A stretch of 57,699 bases of DNA from Bartonella sp. AU16XJBT (GTDB lineage Bacteria; Pseudomonadota; Alphaproteobacteria; Rhizobiales; Rhizobiaceae). Position 1 is the first letter of the stretch, and each line of letters begins with the position of its first letter. The position numbers and the translations under genes are program-made. The stretch is taken from assembly GCF_028618665.1 (NCBI RefSeq), contig NZ_JAQITF010000011.1, positions 1 to 57,699 of the forward strand, given 5' to 3'. Below are positions 56,329-57,699 of the stretch, in pieces. The notes under the pieces are model-generated. The model saw only the letters and a program-made list of their open reading frames with translations, had not been told where the DNA came from and ran no database searches.

Positions 56329-57063
56329 ATGAACACTCTTATTCCGATATCGGAACAAACCATTGATCAGGAAACTGTTCAAACCGTCAATGCTCGTGAT
56401 TTGCACACATTTTTGGGAATCACATCAAAGTTTGCAGACTGGATTAAAAATCGCATTAAAGAATGTAACTTTCGAGAAAATATAGACTTTATAGGTTTTT
56501 CTAAAAATTTAGAAAAAGGTGGGCGCCCAAGCATAGAATACTACCTCACCTTAGACATGGCTAAACACCTTTCCATGATCGAACGTAATGACAAAGGGCA
56601 TGAGGCACGTCAATACTTTATCAAATGTGAACGGCTTTTGAAACAAGTAGCTATACCACAAGTTGACTACTCCAAACCCGAGGCATTACTTGGTGTTTTG
56701 AATCACTTACAAAATCAAATAGAGCAAAAAGATAACACTATTGCCGAATTAGCACCAAAAGCACAAGCTTTGGATGGCTTAAAGCGTTCTGATGGTTTGT
56801 TTGGTTTGATTGAAGCAGCGAAAATGTTAGAGGTGCGACCAAAGGATTTAACAGATTACTTGCGTAAACATGATTGGGTCTATCGACGGGCTCCAGGGGC
56901 GCCTTTGTTACCTTACCAAGATAAAATCAAGAAAGGCTTTATGGATTGTCCTGCTATCACCATTCAAAGACCGGATGGTACAGAAAAGGTACTCCCTTCA
57001 ACAAAAATCACATCGAGAGGATTGGCATGTTTGAGAGAACAAATCCATGGAGGTGTGCAATGA
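56329..57063 (+). CDS. Phage antirepressor with AntA/AntB and KilAC domains (intact)
   Basis: 244 residues from ATG 56329 with AAGGAG 6 nt upstream; a longer frame from GTG 56293 would run through the C4 target. The AntA/AntB domain (TVNARDLHTFLGITSKFADWIKNRIKECNFRENIDFIGF...MAKHLSMIERNDKGHEARQYFIKCERLLKQ) is followed by the linker and the KilAC domain (FGLIEAAKMLEVRPKDLTDYLRKHDWVYRRAPGAPLLPYQDKIKKGFMDCPAITIQRPDGTEKVLPSTKIT). The only complete antirepressor of this type in the window. It would inactivate a phage repressor when the C4-type RNA fails to silence it. Confidence 0.9.
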   Translation: MNTLIPISEQTIDQETVQTVNARDLHTFLGITSKFADWIKNRIKECNFRENIDFIGFSKNLEKGGRPSIEYYLTLDMAKHLSMIERNDKGHEARQYFIKCERLLKQVAIPQVDYSKPEALLGVLNHLQNQIEQKDNTIAELAPKAQALDGLKRSDGLFGLIEAAKMLEVRPKDLTDYLRKHDWVYRRAPGAPLLPYQDKIKKGFMDCPAITIQRPDGTEKVLPSTKITSRGLACLREQIHGGVQ

Positions 57064-57338
57064 AGACCAGTATTGATTTTTTATGCGATTTGTGGATGGC
57101 GTTGTATCAGTTTTCTGATCGTGATGATATTGAAGATAAGGCTTTTAATACTCTCATTGAGACTATGGATGCAATAGAAAAAGCTTTAATTTTTAAGCTT
57201 CAAGACGAAACCCCAAATGCACTGAAAATTTTGGCAATGATTACAAATTTTGGAACTTTAAGACCACCTCCGATTATAGAGTCTTTGTTAAAATCTTACG
57301 AACCAAATTTCGAGAGCCCCATTAAAAAGGTTGCTTAA
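57060..57338 (+). CDS. Small conserved protein following the antirepressor
   Basis: 92 residues from ATG 57060, overlapping the antirepressor stop (ATGA) with GGAGGTG upstream. Paralogue of 46441-46719 (shared FLCDLW, ALIFKLQDE, LKILA, SYEPNFESPIKKVA). No known fold. Coupled translation suggests it works with the antirepressor. Confidence 0.72.
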   Translation: MKTSIDFLCDLWMALYQFSDRDDIEDKAFNTLIETMDAIEKALIFKLQDETPNALKILAMITNFGTLRPPPIIESLLKSYEPNFESPIKKVA

Positions 57339-57384
57339 GTCATAAATTATGACTCATCTCCCCGTCTTTAAGGTGGGGAGAAGG

Positions 57385-57699
57385 TTACGAATGGCTATGT
57401 TCCATTTGCGCATTCATTTCTCTAGCTGTTAGTGTTGGAACTTTGCTAACATCTGTTTCCCGTTCTGCATGCCAAGCATCATAATTGGCTTGAAGCTGTA
57501 GCCAAAGGGCTGGTCTATTTCCTAACAATTTACCAATGCGAGCTGCTGTTACGGCTGTGACTGGACGTTCTCCTTTAAGGATACCGTGCAAGTGCTGGCG
57601 TGATATTTGAAGAATCCGAGCAATTTCGGTTTTGCTTGCATTTAAATGTTCTAAGGATTCAGCTAAAATTTCTCCTGGATGAGAAGGACAACGATTAGG
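57385..57699 (-). CDS. higA: HigA-type antitoxin, 5' end outside the window
   Basis: At least 104 residues; the frame is open to the window edge. The XRE helix-turn-helix of the HigA/VapI family is visible (PSHPGEILAESLEHLNASKTEIARILQISRQHLHGILKGERPVTAVTAARIGKLLGNRPALWLQLQANYDAWHAERE), including the N-terminal HPGEIL mark that normally lies about 10-15 residues after the start. A HigB toxin gene should lie just beyond the right edge. Confidence 0.88.
   Translation of the reverse strand, partial: PNRCPSHPGEILAESLEHLNASKTEIARILQISRQHLHGILKGERPVTAVTAARIGKLLGNRPALWLQLQANYDAWHAERETDVSKVPTLTAREMNAQMEHSHS

Overview
The window looks like a chromosomal segment of a Bartonella-like alphaproteobacterium (Hyphomicrobiales). 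The base composition is AT-rich and intergenic space is unusually large. A Hbp/Omp31-type haemin-binding porin sits in front of ileS, several small families typical of Rhizobiales are present (DUF2093, DUF4170, long-form dCTP deaminase), and remnants of integrases and phage genes are scattered throughout. The genus is inferred from gene content; no database search was possible.

Layout. 1-1337: the 3' end of a filamentous-haemagglutinin-type gene, overlapped by a Cys-rich lipoprotein gene. 1527-2832: a decayed integrated element (AlpA-like regulator, 5'-truncated integrase). 2870-4912: a porin remnant and an intact Hbp-like porin with a large Gly/Ala/Pro- and His-rich insertion. 5104-26296: core housekeeping genes (ileS, tadA, an RluB-type pseudouridine synthase, rsmD, pmbA, a CysQ-type phosphatase, waaA, lpxK, mutL, dcd, lldD), separated by long non-coding gaps that hold copies of a dispersed repeat. 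27018-28884: a split transketolase gene pair in decay. 29740-34192: phage debris (Dam methylase, integrase, antirepressor, a lysis cassette, a gpD scrap) ending at the 3' end of tRNA-Thr(CGU). 36433-40960: an ECF biotin transporter with two BioY copies, an amino-acid permease and a small membrane protein. 42905-57699: a second phage island with a tRNA-like attachment remnant, intact integrase, lysis cassette, HigBA-type toxin-antitoxin pair, divergent Arc-type repressors, antirepressor modules and a P2-order tail operon (FI, FII, E/E', T, U, X, D) without capsid, terminase or baseplate genes; the end of another HigA-like antitoxin closes the window.

The most interesting system is the regulation of the phage antirepressors. 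Three antirepressor genes (start codons at 48477, 55503 and 56329) each follow a leader with a good sigma-70 promoter and an approximately 81-83 nt RNA that can fold into the three-stem shape of the phage P1/P7 C4 antisense RNA. In each leader a 7-nt loop segment is exactly complementary to that gene's own Shine-Dalgarno region. The 7-mers differ between loci and change together with their targets, and a second 8-nt pair also covaries. Two of the three antirepressors are truncated but keep intact RNAs, so they may act as orphan immunity RNAs. The tail operon lies between these inverted modules, which could allow inversion.

Other points: a -1 frameshift joins gpE to E'; terminator-like hairpins sit just upstream of both lysozyme genes; Rz/Rz1-like nested spanin genes are present twice; and a 28-aa hydrophobic ORF with a strong Shine-Dalgarno sequence lies downstream of lldD.
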